Assembly: GCA_030847615.1 (NCBI GenBank)
Contig: JAUMIR010000003.1
Span: 191,961,149-192,025,148 of the forward strand
DNA from: Gambelia wislizenii
Taxonomy: Eukaryota > Chordata > Lepidosauria > Squamata > Crotaphytidae
Direction of reading: 5' to 3'
DNA: 64,000 nucleotides
Both the position numbers and the translations under genes were made by a program. Shown here piece after piece: positions 10,441-21,479 of the stretch. The notes beneath the pieces were generated by a model that saw nothing but the letters and a program-made list of their open reading frames with translations, ran no database searches and had not been told where the DNA came from. Positions within the stretch are counted from its first letter, which is position 1, and each line of letters starts with the position of its first letter.

Positions 10441-12380
10441 TCATGCCAGTGACAGTGGTGGGACTGAGAGAAATCCCCTCCCCAAGGATCTTAAAACTTG
10501 GACAGGTTTATAATATGGATAGATATAGTCATTCAGATAGTCTGAACCAAGTCATATGCTTCCTTGCAAGAATAATCTAAATTTACATTCTTCTTTCAAA
10601 GGAGTAATGTACAGTATGTTTATTTTTCAAGGACACCTTCCATTCACAGAACACACTGAATTCAAAAGAAGCAGTGTTTGATGATTCACTCTTCCTCTCC
10701 AGTTCAGATTTTCACAGATTGATGAGCAAAAATTGATTCCGTTCTTGTGGCATTGATAAATCTTCATGAGGAATAATTCAACAGAACATTAACAGAACAT
10801 TGTTATTTATCATTAGTATTTTTTTATTATTATTACTGAAGACCAGCCATGGAATAAAAAGAAACAGGGATCTGGATTGCAACAAGGGCCACTATATTTG
10901 ACCTAAAACCTATTTAAACTGAGTTGAAGCTGGAAAGGAGCAAGAGTGGGAAGCAACCTACTGCGTAATCAGCTGAGGCCAGGTATCACCCTTGACTTCC
11001 TCCTCAGACTTCCCCTGAGTGAAACACCTGAGCCCTGAGGGCAATCCAATAACTGTGTTGCTCCCTGACCATCCATCTACTGAAAGGTAGACCCAAGGTA
11101 CTCCCCCAGTCCCAGGAATTAAAGTTAGGGCAAACCCCCAGGTCCACCTCCAGGGGAGACTCCTTCTCCACACACACTCACTCCAGGTCTCTGAAAGTAA
11201 AGAGTCAGATTCAGAGCCCTGCCCTTCACCAAAATGTGCCAAGATGTACCTCAAAATCCTTACTTTATCTCCCCCTCTACCTGCTAAGTGACAGCCCATT
11301 AAAAGTGAGTCATCAAAGACTAACCAGATAAAGTGTGAGGTAGGCCAAAAAAAAAAAAAAAGAAAAAAGAAAAAAGAAAAAAGAAAAAAGAAAAAGAAAG
11401 AAAAGAAAAGAAAAGGGGAAAAATTTCTACCAAGCCCTGAAGTGACCAGCAATGCCCACACTGCACTAGGGATGGGAGGGTAGGCCAAGAACACAATGAG
11501 AAGAAGCTGCAAAGGGGGGAGGCAGTAAGGTCCTAAATAGCCTCTAGCCACATCCCCCACATATCATTGGTTGCTTCCTTTTCAAGACTAGCTGGAATAC
11601 GTATTAATAACAAAACAAAACAAAACTAAACGAAAGACTGTTCTTTCAACACTTGATGGTCCTATAATTTGAAGATTGTTTTCGACTCCAGTGTTTTGTA
11701 CTATGTTTCAGATATGTTATGTTGGGTATTTAGGCAACCTAGCATGCTGGATGTGTTTACTGAATAGAGAGAGTTAGGTTGTATATAACAGAGGTCTATA
11801 GGTAATGTCCTGTTTGTAACAAGATATATTTATAATGTGTCTTCCAGTGAAGAGATTCTTTTTTGAAGTCTTTATTAGGAGGCCATGTTGCAGTTGCCAT
11901 TGAGATTTTCTGGAGGAAGGAAGCCCCAAAAAGCTCCTACATTTTGTTTTTCATGATGTAGCAATCAACATAGAACTTGTTATTCTTACTTATCTGCATA
12001 TATTCTTCAAGTCTTTCAGCCTCTGTATTGTTATTACACATAGACTGTGAGTAAACTGTTTTTATATCTTTCTAAGGAAGTCTGTGAGAAGAGTTCTTTG
12101 CTAGACTGTGAAGGGGGCAAGAACTGGCTGACTTATAATTATCTGTCTATTGGAACCAGTTTTACTGCATGTAAACTAAATATTTTTACTCTGCTACTGT
12201 CTAGAATATCAGCCAACCATTTTTTGCACCAGATATTGATATTCTCTAATATATTAAATAATGTAATCTTATGGTTTTATAGAATAAGGTCAATATAGTG
12301 TTGTCCTGTCTTTTTAATAGATTGTTTTTATGTTTTGTTTTTAGCCCATGAAGAAGAAACATTGGTCTTACGTTTTTCTT
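10441..12380. other. Unassigned region left of the DIRS-like element
   Basis: Includes a purine run at 11,347-11,419 and a segment at about 11,490-11,575 that resembles 19,985-20,070 in the same orientation. The 200-codon minus-strand frame at 10,958-11,560 reads through the polypurine run, giving a Phe-rich stretch, and has no domain. I see no gene. Confidence 0.5.
11347..11419. repeat. Polypurine A-rich/(GAAAAA)n run
   Basis: Uninterrupted A and G only, with a roughly 6-7 base GAAAAA-type period. Confidence 0.9.
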
Positions 12381-12754
12381 CAGTGGATAGATGAACATCC
12401 TGAAGTCAGTGGGTAGCTCCCCCCACCTGCTCTTTGTAAGCAGGGAAAAAATGTCCCTTTCCTGTGAGGTCACGTGGGAAGTGTGACCCTCGGGTAGCCA
12501 GTTCATACTACAGCCAAACAACATGTTCCAGGAATACAGAATTGGCCAGATAGAACTTAAGTACAGAACAAAGGAAGTAGAACATGTCTGGTCAAGAAGA
12601 AAACACCACATTGGAAAAGGGATCCAACAGGCAGATAACTGACCCTTTGCCAACACCCTAGGGTGGGGAGGATGTTATTCGCCTATCCACTGGAAAAGAA
12701 CGTATCACAGGTAAGGCTTTTCCCTTTCCTGTGAGATCATCCTGAAGTCACTGG
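12381..12754 (-). repeat. DIRS-like 3' terminal repeat complex
   Basis: CATCCTGAAGTCAGTGGG (12,396) recurs as CATCCTGAAGTCACTGG (12,738). TCCCTTTCCTGTGAG (12,454) recurs at 12,721, so in the inner copy the two motifs lie side by side. CAGTGGATAG at 12,381 is inverted as CTATCCACTG at 12,683, each next to an AGGATGTT-type motif. This fits DIRS terminal repeats plus an internal junction-like copy beside the recombinase ORF. Confidence 0.6.
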
Positions 12755-13769
12755 AACGTGTCAAACCCTCCAGGTGAGGGTGGAAAGCTGGCAATAGAAC
12801 TATGCCTAAGGCCTGAATACTTGCTGAAGGACCCTTCTGCTGAAGGCAGCCTCCCCCAACTGCAACCTGTCCAGCTTGTAATGTCTGATAAAGGTTGAGG
12901 ATGACTTCCAGGTTGCTGCCTTACAGATCTCCTCCACGAAGCATCCCTGAACCAGGCAGCCGATGCTGCAGTGCTTCTAGTAGAATGTGCCTGAATTCCT
13001 TCTGGGGCTGGGACACCCAATGACTCATAACACACTGAGATACAAGACCTGATACAATGGCTTAAGGTTGTTGGGGATATTCTCCTCCACAATGATCGGG
13101 AGTGGGCTGAGATAAACAGCACCTCTGATTTGCAGAATGGTCTGGTTCCTTTTATGTATATGTGCATGGCCCTGTAAATGTCAAGGGTGTGCAAAATATT
13201 CTCCAGATCCCTCATTGGATAAGGACAGAAGGAGGGAAGGATGATCTCCTGACACCTATGGAATGTAGAGTTGACTTTGGGTCTGACGGCCAGATCCAGA
13301 TGAAGGGCAACTGAATCTGGTATGATGGCATAGCTCCTCCCTAATTGATATAACTCCCAGCTCTGAAACCTGACATGCAGATGTGACAGTGACAAGCAGA
13401 AGAACCTTCCATGAGAGATGCTTCAATGAGACCTCCCTCAGGGGCTTGAAAGGGGAAATATTTAGGGCCTTCAGAATCATGTGGCAGTCTCAAGATGGGA
13501 AATGATGGATCGTAGGAGGGGCCAAGTTGGTCATCCTTCTTAGGAACCTCTGGACCTGTGGATGTGATGAAAACCTCAAAGCCTTCTCTGGCGGTAACAC
13601 TGAGGCAATGGCTGCTACTTGTCTCTTGATGGTGCAAGGGCATAAACCAGTCAATGACCTCTTGTAAGAACTTGAACAGAAGTGGAACAGAGATGTCTAG
13701 GAAACTCTGCTTTTTCTGCCTACACCATCTATGAAACACCCTGAAATTATACTCATAGAACCATTGCAT
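12748..13769 (-). pseudogene. DIRS-like tyrosine recombinase, broken
   Basis: Two overlapping minus-strand frames make up this gene. The upstream frame (13,341-13,769) begins YEYNFRVFHRWCRQKKQ with VPLLFKFLQE, resembling the N-terminal core-binding part of DIRS recombinases. The downstream frame (12,748-13,395) includes LHLDLAVRPKVNS and, near its end, AHSTRSTAASAAWF. That corresponds to the conserved His-x-x-Arg box (HSTR). A frameshift separates the halves, and I could not place the first catalytic Arg or the nucleophilic Tyr. The role in the family is to integrate circular element DNA. This copy is inactive. Confidence 0.75.
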
Positions 13770-14259
13770 AGATTCATGCCTGGATCCCAGAATGGGGCCA
13801 CCACACTGTGGGAATAGCCCTCGGAGTCCAGCATCAACTGTTCAACCTCCAGGCATGGACCAGAAGCCAGGCTGGGTCCAGGTGATGAACGTGGCCCTGC
13901 AACAGGAGATCTGGCTGGATCAGAAGGATGATTGAAGCTGTTATCATGCTCAATATGTCTGAGAAGCAGGCCCTCCTCAGCTATGCAGGGGGGGGTCTAG
14001 GATGACCTTGGCTCCCTCTGTGTGAATCTTCATCAGTAACTTGGGAATCAGTGGAAGGGGGGAGGCATACAGCAGCCCAGGGGGACAGGCCTGTGTGAGA
14101 GTGTCCATTCCCTCCTCCCCCTCCGTCAGTAACCTTGAAAAGAAGCGTGGAAGCTTGGCATTTGCTGGGGAAGCAAAGAGATCCAGTGTCGGATGGCCCA
14201 GAGATCAAGTAATGGTGTTGAACACCTCTGGGTATAGGCTCTACTCCCCTAGGTCCAGA

Positions 14260-14850
14260 TCAGATCTGCTGAGCCAGTCTGCCTTCAAGTTGAGGGCCCC
14301 CTGTAAGTGTTTTGTCTCCAAGGGGATGAGATTCTCCTCTGCCCACTCTAGGATGAGGTTCACTTCTGCCATGAGGGATCAGGACCTCGCACCCTACTAG
14401 CGATTTATATTGGCTTTTGTTGTGTTGTTGGTCCAGACCAGGACTGCCTTGCCTTGGATCAGGTCCTGGAAGGCAAGGAGCACCATTCTGACTGCCCTGA
14501 GTTCTAGCCAATTGATGTTTTGAGACAGCTCCTCTTGGGTCCACCTGCCCTGACCTAGCTCTGCAGTGGGATCCCCAGCCCTGTAAGCTGGCTTCCAGGG
14601 TGATCTGTACTCTCTGGTCTCTAGATGAAGCACTCCCTGTAGACCGCAGTGGTGTCCACCACCCAAGTGATCTTCTCATCTCTGGTGAAACCTTGACTAG
14701 CCAATGGCATTTGATTGTATTGTCTGGCTGGAAGAGTAGGAGGAACCACTGAAGTGGTCTTGTATGAAAGCGAGCCCAAGGCAGGCAATCTATTGCTGCT
14801 ATTATAAGCCTCTGGAGTTGGGCCAGGTGCATGATGTCCATGTGGCGTGC
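14260..14850 (-). pseudogene. DIRS-like RNase H region, broken
   Basis: Pieces in two minus frames. WTQEELSQNINWLELRAVRM followed by VLVWTNNTTKANINR matches the DIRS RNase H pattern with the conserved Glu (LELRAV). The expected Asp of the T/D-DN-T motif is changed (TNNTT). The upstream RAGDPTAELGQGRW lies in the same frame. Other parts of the domain run in an overlapping frame at 14,260-14,841, so at least one frameshift is present. RNase H normally removes the RNA strand during reverse transcription. Confidence 0.7.
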
Positions 14851-14853
14851 TCA

Positions 14854-16548
14854 TCATATCTTCTGGATTGTCCTCCTTAAGGTCATAATCTTCTCATGCA
14901 GGATGGAGACCGATCCAACTAGTGAGTCCAACGTGGCTCCCAGGTGCTGTATCTGCTGAATGAGCAGTAGGGAGCTCTTCTCAAAGTGCACTTGGAAACC
15001 ACATTCTTGTAGGGATGTGAGCACTGACTGGCCATCCCCCCTCACCTGTTGCCTGGAGGGTGACTGGATCACCACGTCATCCAGGTAATGGTAGATGTAT
15101 AATCTTGCCCTTCTCCAATAGGCCGCTAGGACCACCATGATATTCCTGAAGACCCTGGGGGCCTGTCATAATGGCCACCCTAGAGTTCCTGCTGCCTGAA
15201 GTCCAGGGTTGGCCCTTTTCCAAATCCCAAACCCAAGGGATTCCTCTTTGTTTGCCACCACTCACTGACTCTATGGTCTTTTCTTGTCTAAGCAATGAGA
15301 TTTAGACAAGCTGTATTAAAGAAACAATGATGTACTTTCCTCTTTCCCAGAAGAGTTTAGATAGCTGACCAGAAGCAGGCAATTCGAGGCAAGTTAGAAA
15401 ATAACAGAAAGCTTTTATTCAATTCTAGGAGTCTATGTTACTTGAGAAGGCAAAACATTCCCAGGTTCAGCTTAAGGCTTATACAATATGCATTCATTCA
15501 GAGCGCTTACAAATAAAACATAAATCTAACACAATCTAACTAAACATTCTCTAACTATTACATGCAGAGGTAACTTACAGTCTCTGTAGATGGAATTTCA
15601 AAGTTCTTTTTGGATCCTTTTTAAGGCCTTGGGTAAAGTTGGCTCCCCCCAACGTTCTTGTTATCACAGTTTAGTATTTTGTGGTTATTCCATGACTTGT
15701 TGGCCATGTGGCCCAGAGCTAGGCCATGTGGATCGAGTCCATCTCAGCCAGCTCAATCTAGCTAGGCCATGTGCTCAACTCAGAGAGGCCAGGCCCTCAT
15801 TAGTTCAGCTACTAGGCCATGCGCTTCACCAGTGTGTCTCAGAACAAAGGGAAGAACAGAACTTTTAAAAGTCCTTTGTGTTGATCTCTGATTGGCTCTG
15901 CCGTTGCCCAATCAGATTGACTATCTAGTCAGGTGATGTGATGTCATGTTTATTCAATGAGGTTCTCCCACCCACTTACAATTTCCAAATAAGGAGTGGA
16001 AGTTTCCAATATTGTTCCTGTGAGTTTGTAATGGGATCCATGATGCCTGCGGTCATCATGAGAGGGCCAAAGACAATCCAAAAGGTAGTGCTCTGTACTG
16101 ATAATGCTTGTTGTTGTATGCAAAACATAGGAAGTAGTATTGCCCACAAAAATTTGGGATGTGAAAATAGACATCCTGAAGATCCAAGGAGGAGAGAAAG
16201 TCCCCTGGGCGAAGGGCCTCTAGAATGTGCTTTAAGGCTTCCATGTAACTTCCTCTTTCTCATGAACATGTTGAGGCCTCTCAAGTTGAGGATGGCCCTC
16301 CAGTCTCCGTTCTTCTTGGGCACTAAGAACAGGCTGGAGTAACATCCATTTCTCTTCTCGGAGTGAGGGGCCTTCTCTGTAGCACCCAAGAGGATCAAGT
16401 ATTGGCTGGCATCCAGTAGGAGGCGATGTTTCAATGGGCCTTTGGACTTTGGAGTGGGTACAAACCACTGGGGAGGTTGCTGGGAGAACTCTGATAGCCC
16501 TGCAAAATTGTCTGCAGGACCTACCTGTCCAAAGTCAAGTTCTCCCAC
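14854..16548 (-). pseudogene. DIRS-like reverse transcriptase, split by an LTR
   Basis: The N-terminal part (about 16,232-16,548) includes SLFLVPKKNGDWRAILNLRG, a typical DIRS fingers motif. The palm part (16,056-16,244) has FLSSLDLQDVYFHIP and YRALPFGLS. The coding match stops at the LTR edge and resumes at about 15,158 with RVFRNIMVVLAAYWRRAR. YHYLDDVVIQS follows, with the YLDD catalytic motif intact. The 900-bp gap between LPFGLS and RVF is the inserted LTR. Frameshifts also occur near 16,250. Confidence 0.82.
15164..16063 (-). mobile_element. Solo LTR of a retrovirus-like element
   Basis: A 900-bp insertion in the DIRS-like RT. It is flanked by the 5-bp duplication GGCCC on the minus strand (GGGCC at 15,159-15,163 and 16,064-16,068). 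Ends are short inverted repeats: TGTCATAATG at the low end and its near-complement CATCATGAGA at the high end, so one terminal TG has mutated to TC. On the minus strand AATAAAAGC near 15,420 is a poly(A) signal, and T/A-rich promoter-like motifs lie upstream. There is no internal coding region, so internal sequence was lost by LTR-LTR recombination. ERV versus Gypsy origin is undecided. Confidence 0.85.
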
Positions 16549-16592
16549 ACTCCTATGAATCCCCGAAGTCTGCCCCTACTGGAATAACACCG

Positions 16593-18194
16593 TCATGCCT
16601 GCTGGTTCTTCAGCTGGCCTTTGGTGTTGGTGCTATGAAAAGTTCTTCCTGATGTACTTGGCTGGGACTTGTGTTGGCACTTGGTGTTCCCCCAGCACTG
16701 TCTGTAAGATCTGGACTTTTTAGACAGTGATGAGGTTGTCAAGGATGCACTGGATTGTGGCCTGGATGCATAAAAGGAATGGTTCTGCCTAGGAAACCTG
16801 CCCTCTCTTGTCCTAGATGAGGCCAACATTTTCTTCTTGCCCTTGTACTCAAACAGAACCAATTCCAACGACTCTCCAAATAACTTCCTCCCAAAAGGGA
16901 AAAAAAACACAATTTCTGCTTAAATTTGAAGTTTGTGCTCCAGCTCTTGAGCCACACCTGTCTCCTGGCCCCTAGCGATGCTCCTTGGCCTCTTGTGCAG
17001 AACTGGACAGTGTCCAATGTGCTGTCAGCTAAGAAGGCAGAAGCTCATGAGATCTTGTGGAGGCCCTGCCTGATTTTTGTCTCTCCCTCTGGGATATGAG
17101 CTAGAAACTTCTTGGTCCACTGTAGGAAAGCTCTGGCAATCATAGTGGCTGTAGTTGATGCTCTAATGGCCAACCAAAGTGCCTCATGTGTCCTCTTAAG
17201 TGTTGCATCAATTATCCTATCCTCAGGGACCTTTAAGGGATCATCACCATTATGGCAAAATATGGTAGAAGAAACCAGAGCTGATATGGGGGCATCAATG
17301 AGTAGGACCTGGAGTTTCATCATGACTGTCTGAGGCAGACTGTACACCTTCATAGCAAAACTGGGTTGAGTCCTGTTAGTAGCTGAACTACCCCAGACCA
17401 CATACATGAGGTTGGCTGGGATGGTCATCTCCAAAGCCGCTGGAAGTGAAGCTGGAAAAAAGTTCCCAGAGACTCTGGGGAGGTCAGGGTCCAGCTGAGG
17501 CTCTTGGATTGGAGGAAGGCTGAGGCCTAGGGTTTTAAATGTTTTCTTTAATAATGTGGGGAAATCATTCATTTTAAGAAGACACGTAGAAGGATGGGCT
17601 GGGTCCCTTGGTCGGTCCCCCTCCTCTGTAGAAAATTTGCCCTCCTTGACCTCTGAATGATCAGAGCCCACTGAGACCTCCCCCTCCTCCTCAGATGAGT
17701 GAACCAAGACTGCTTCATCCTCCTCCCTGCTTTCTGGGGGTGGGGAGGAGTGAGGATGCCCTGAGTCTGATTCAGAGCCAGAGGCCCAGTCCTCCTTTTC
17801 CTCCCTCCATGGAGCCTTAGCCCTCCCTTCTTTTGGCTCCACATGGCCATAGTGACTGTTAGAAAGCACAGAGGAGGAGGCATTCAATTGGGCTGGGTGC
17901 CTTTTGCGGGTGGAGAGACACTCACAGAGCCTCTCTTACCAGAATATGGATCCCTAGGTCGACCTGCTCTTTTCCCTTTCAGGCAGTTTGGAAAGGAATA
18001 TGAGTTTTCACAAGCAGACCACTCATGATGGAATCTACAAGGCCAGCATGCACATGCACCCTGAACCCAAAACTCTCAACACAACAATCTATTTTGGGGG
18101 CTTGCAACTCTTTGAGTCCTGAAGTTGGCACCTGTTGAAGCCTTCTGAACAATATGAGCATTGTGCAACCTCTCATCCGGAGTATGTCATGCAA
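16593..18194 (-). pseudogene. DIRS-like gag (ORF1), broken
   Basis: The best piece is a 280-residue open frame (17,045-17,887). It has an acidic, Ser/Glu-rich N-terminal part (SREEDEAVLVHSSEEEGE) and a more globular C-terminal part (TTATMIARAFLQWTKKFLAHI). The frame at 16,593-16,910 continues with FPFGRKLFGESLELVLFE and a Lys/Ser-rich tail, a pattern found near the end of DIRS gag proteins. A short frame at 17,979-18,194 may be the N-terminus. No zinc knuckle is seen. Gag would package element RNA; this copy is interrupted. Confidence 0.65.
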
Positions 18195-18200
18195 GTGTCA

Positions 18201-20110
18201 TGATCAGCATCTGCAACTGTGGCTGCATCTGGTCCCATCTGAGGATAGAATTGAGGGTAGGATTAATAGCCACCCTCGTATGAAAGGCCTTGTCCTGCAA
18301 AATCCACATATCCCCTATAGAGAATATCCTTCTATAGGAGCATAGGGAAGAAAAACAACCTTCAGGCTGTACTTTAACAATAACCCCAGCATAGAAAAGA
18401 AACCCAGACAACAGTTGTTCAAAATCCTATCCATGTTGCATTTACATAACTTTTCCTTATCATCTAATTCATCATTATCTTTCTTTTCCAATTCCCTGTA
18501 CAACAATGTAGATGTCCACATACTCCCATTGTAAAATCTATCTCTAGTGGCTGGGAGCAAGTGGTCCCCCAGGAGAAGTGTCTGACCCCCCAAAAGGATG
18601 GCCCCATAAACTATGCTACTATAGCCACTAATGGTGGGCTGCTGGACATTCCCCGAGCTACTATAAGGTCACTGTGGCATATATGGTGCCTGACAGAGCA
18701 CCTGGACATTATTGGAAGGCTGCTGCACTTTCCCCATATTGCAGTAAGGCCACTGCTGCATATATGGGGCCTGGTAAAAATAAGAAGCGGGCATTTACAG
18801 ATGACCTAAACTGCATCCTCGCTGACTAGGAAACCTGCAAGCCACTTAGCCCCTCTTGCACTGTCATTCCACTTGCATCCTGTCCCACTGGACTACTCCA
18901 CACTCCCCAAAGTTAACCCTCATCTCCTGTGTCAGAACTAAAATATATGTCTATGGACTTTAGTAGTTTCATAAAGCTCAGCTGCTGCCATGTGCTCAGA
19001 GGCACTGCCTTCCCCACCAGCTGACTTAGTCACCACATCATCACCTTCCACTATCACAGAAGTGTTTTCATTCTGAAGCCATTTTTCCAGATCCTTTAAA
19101 TGAGACAAAACCATCCAATTGAAACTGTCTTTACTTACCCAGCCACATGGCTTCCTTAGAAACCTGAACCACTGGCTGTTTCGGTGTAGCCTGGATCTTC
19201 TCTAGCAATTCTAATTTGGCTGAAATGGTCTCTTCATCCTTATTTAATGAAACAGGAGATTGGGGAGGTGGGTGCTTAGGAAGGGAGCACCCAACACAAC
19301 TCTTTCCCTTGGACTGTCCTCTATGATGTTAAGGATCAATATGCACCAACAGGTGAGTGAAGGACTAGGCACTAGTCCAACATTCAAACCCACAAATGTG
19401 CCAAGTAATATAAGCCACAAGAGGACAAGTAAAGCTATGAGGCCTACCAAAATAGGGCCTGTAGAAGCCCAAGCTATTTCGCCTTTGTCTACTAGGCTGC
19501 AACGGTCTAACTCCCACCCAAGGCCAAGCAAGAGCTAGAAAGTCCTAAATGGCCTAGAGCAAATCTAGTTATCCCATGGCCTAAACACACATAGGTGGGG
19601 AAAAGGTCTAAGCAACCCCCAGCAGGGTGAAACTGAATTCCTGGCCTTGCCACATGGCCCAGAGGGCCTAGTCAGGCAGGCCACCTACACAGCAAGCTGG
19701 GGCCCGCAGCCACCTGACCACCCTGACAAGACTCTGCAACCCCTGAACCAAAACTAAATTGCCTAGAAAAAATCTGCTAAAAGCTTAATCCCCCAAGGTG
19801 TGAGGAAGTCAGTAGAGAACAGAGCAGTTAGGAAAGTTCTGCATTCTACACTTCGCCCAATCCCCCACCCTGCTAATAAACCACATCCAATGCCACAGAC
19901 TGCTATCTAACATCACTTCTGCCAGCCAACATTTACCATCTACATTGCCATCGACACTCAAAAAGAACGTCCATGCTCTTCAAGATCACAATGAGTCAAG
20001 GCAGGAAAGGGGTGTGTGCTAAAGTCCTAACTAGCCTCTGGCCCCATCTCCCCTAAGCACAATATCCTGGCACCTTGTTCCAGATGCCATTAACCCTGGC
20101 CTTTCTGCCA
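18201..20110. other. Possible DIRS 5' leader, unresolved
   Basis: No coding remnant recognised. An imperfect tandem repeat of about 80 bp lies at 18,638-18,790 (GGCTGCTGGAC and GGCTGCTGCAC units, each ending near GCATATATGG). The last 85 bp (19,985-20,070) resemble 11,490-11,575 in direct orientation. It may be the 5' terminal part of the DIRS-like element or a separate repeat. Confidence 0.4.
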
Positions 20111-20614
20111 TGAAGGCCATCAAAGCTAGTCCGTCCCCCACGACACCATTTGCCACACAGTTCCAAGGTCATAGATTTTGTGTTTTTTAGTGGTTACATC
20201 AAAGAATGACACAGCAAACCCCTGCTGGATTAAATGGCATTTCCAGAAGTACTAATAATCATTGCAGAACTCACATTACTCTTGGCAATATGCTGGTATT
20301 CTCCTTTTGTTACTGTCTAGTTTCTCGGTAGGAAAAGTAATGTCATGACGGAGTGAAAACCTTTCCCACTGAATTTGCAGCTATTCCGTATATCTTTTTG
20401 TAATCAATTTTACATAGTTTTGAGGTATGGAGCACTACAATAATTTTATCTACAGAACCAACTCTGAGAAGGAATGATGAACTCTCTTCACCTGAAAGGT
20501 ATGGTATGAGTGAACATGGGGTGATTCACAAATTCTATTTGCAGTGACTAATCTGTGAAAGCGATCTGTGAAACAAGTGATGAGGATTAGCTCTTAGCTG
20601 CCCCTAAACTTGGA

Positions 20615-21479
20615 GCTGGTTTACACAGCAGGTTTTATTGCGATAAGTTGCGCTTTAGCGCTTTCCCGCATCAGTGGTGGGTAGTTTACAAGGTATATGT
20701 TTACACAGCTATATTTTGTGGCTCTTTGATTTTTTCCACTTTGAGGTTCACACAGCCAAAAGTGCGTGGGGCATGGCCAAGCATTGGAGAGGGAAAGGAA
20801 TGTCATAGGAATGTCTGCCCTGGCCCGAACTCTGTGCTGAACAGCTTAGAGGCAGTTCCCCCCCCACACACAAATCAAACAGAAGGTTTTCCTCCTTGCT
20901 TAACAGCATTTTCTCCCAAATAGAGGAAAGCAAGAGAGAGAGAGAGGGAAAATAACAGCTTAGAGGCGGCCCCCCGTTTCCCCCCACAAATCAAATGGAA
21001 GGTTTTCCTGCTTGCTTAACAGCATTTTCTGCCAAGTAGTGGAAAGAGAGAGGGGGGGAATAGCAGTGCAGCTGTGATACAGCCCTTCGTGAAATCGTTT
21101 CTCTCCCTCCCCCAAGCACAGGATCACAGCTGATGAGACGAGCTTTGCATAATTGCAGAACAGCAGAGAGAATGAAAGGGAATGCTCCCTGACTGAAAAT
21201 TGTTGGGAATCCTTTTTGTTTGCAAACTGGCTTGCAAAATAGCAGATAGGATTTTTCAAAGGGGTCGTTTCCACGGCAAAATAAATCCTCAAAGAATGCG
21301 ACAAGAAGCCTGATAGTTCCCACGCATCTCGAAGCAACAGCGCCCTTTTCAAAAGGAGGGGGTGCAAAAACCCCATAAGTTGCGCAGTATCAGCTTTCGC
21401 TAGTTTTCCGCACTTTTTTGATTAAGTTCACGAAAATGCGCATACTTTATCGTGGGAACTAACGATCGTGTAAACTGGC
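20615..21479. mobile_element. Inverted-repeat block, GTTTACAC ends (first)
   Basis: The left end GCTGGTTTACACAGCAGG through CGATAAGTTGCGC matches, inverted, the right end at 21,438-21,479 (reverse complement GCCAGTTTACACGATCG through CGATAAAGTATGCGC). The arms are about 40 bp and imperfect. The interior contains a tandem pair of about 90-bp segments at 20,839-20,930 and 20,953-21,045. No transposase and no clear target duplication are seen, so the mechanism is unknown. Confidence 0.5.
20839..21045. repeat. Two-copy tandem repeat, ~114-bp spacing
   Basis: ACAGCTTAGAGGC, then a C-run, CACAAATCAAA, GAAGGTTTTCCT, CTTGCTTAACAGCATTTTCT and AGGAAAG. The series occurs twice about 114 bp apart with few differences. 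Confidence 0.85.

Larger units (their letters stand above)
12381..18200 (-). mobile_element. DIRS-like YR retrotransposon, degenerate
   Basis: On the minus strand, from high to low coordinates, lie remnants of gag, reverse transcriptase, RNase H and tyrosine recombinase. This is the gene order of DIRS-type elements, which integrate as circular DNA with a tyrosine recombinase instead of an integrase. The low-coordinate end carries nested direct and inverted repeats (12,381-12,754), as expected for DIRS termini. The 5' boundary is not resolved and could extend to about 20.1 kb. A solo LTR splits the RT. Many stops and frameshifts show that it is dead. Confidence 0.82.

Noticed and set aside
10958..11560. 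200-codon minus-strand frame
   Set aside because: It reads through a polypurine run, giving a Phe-rich stretch, and has no recognisable motif.
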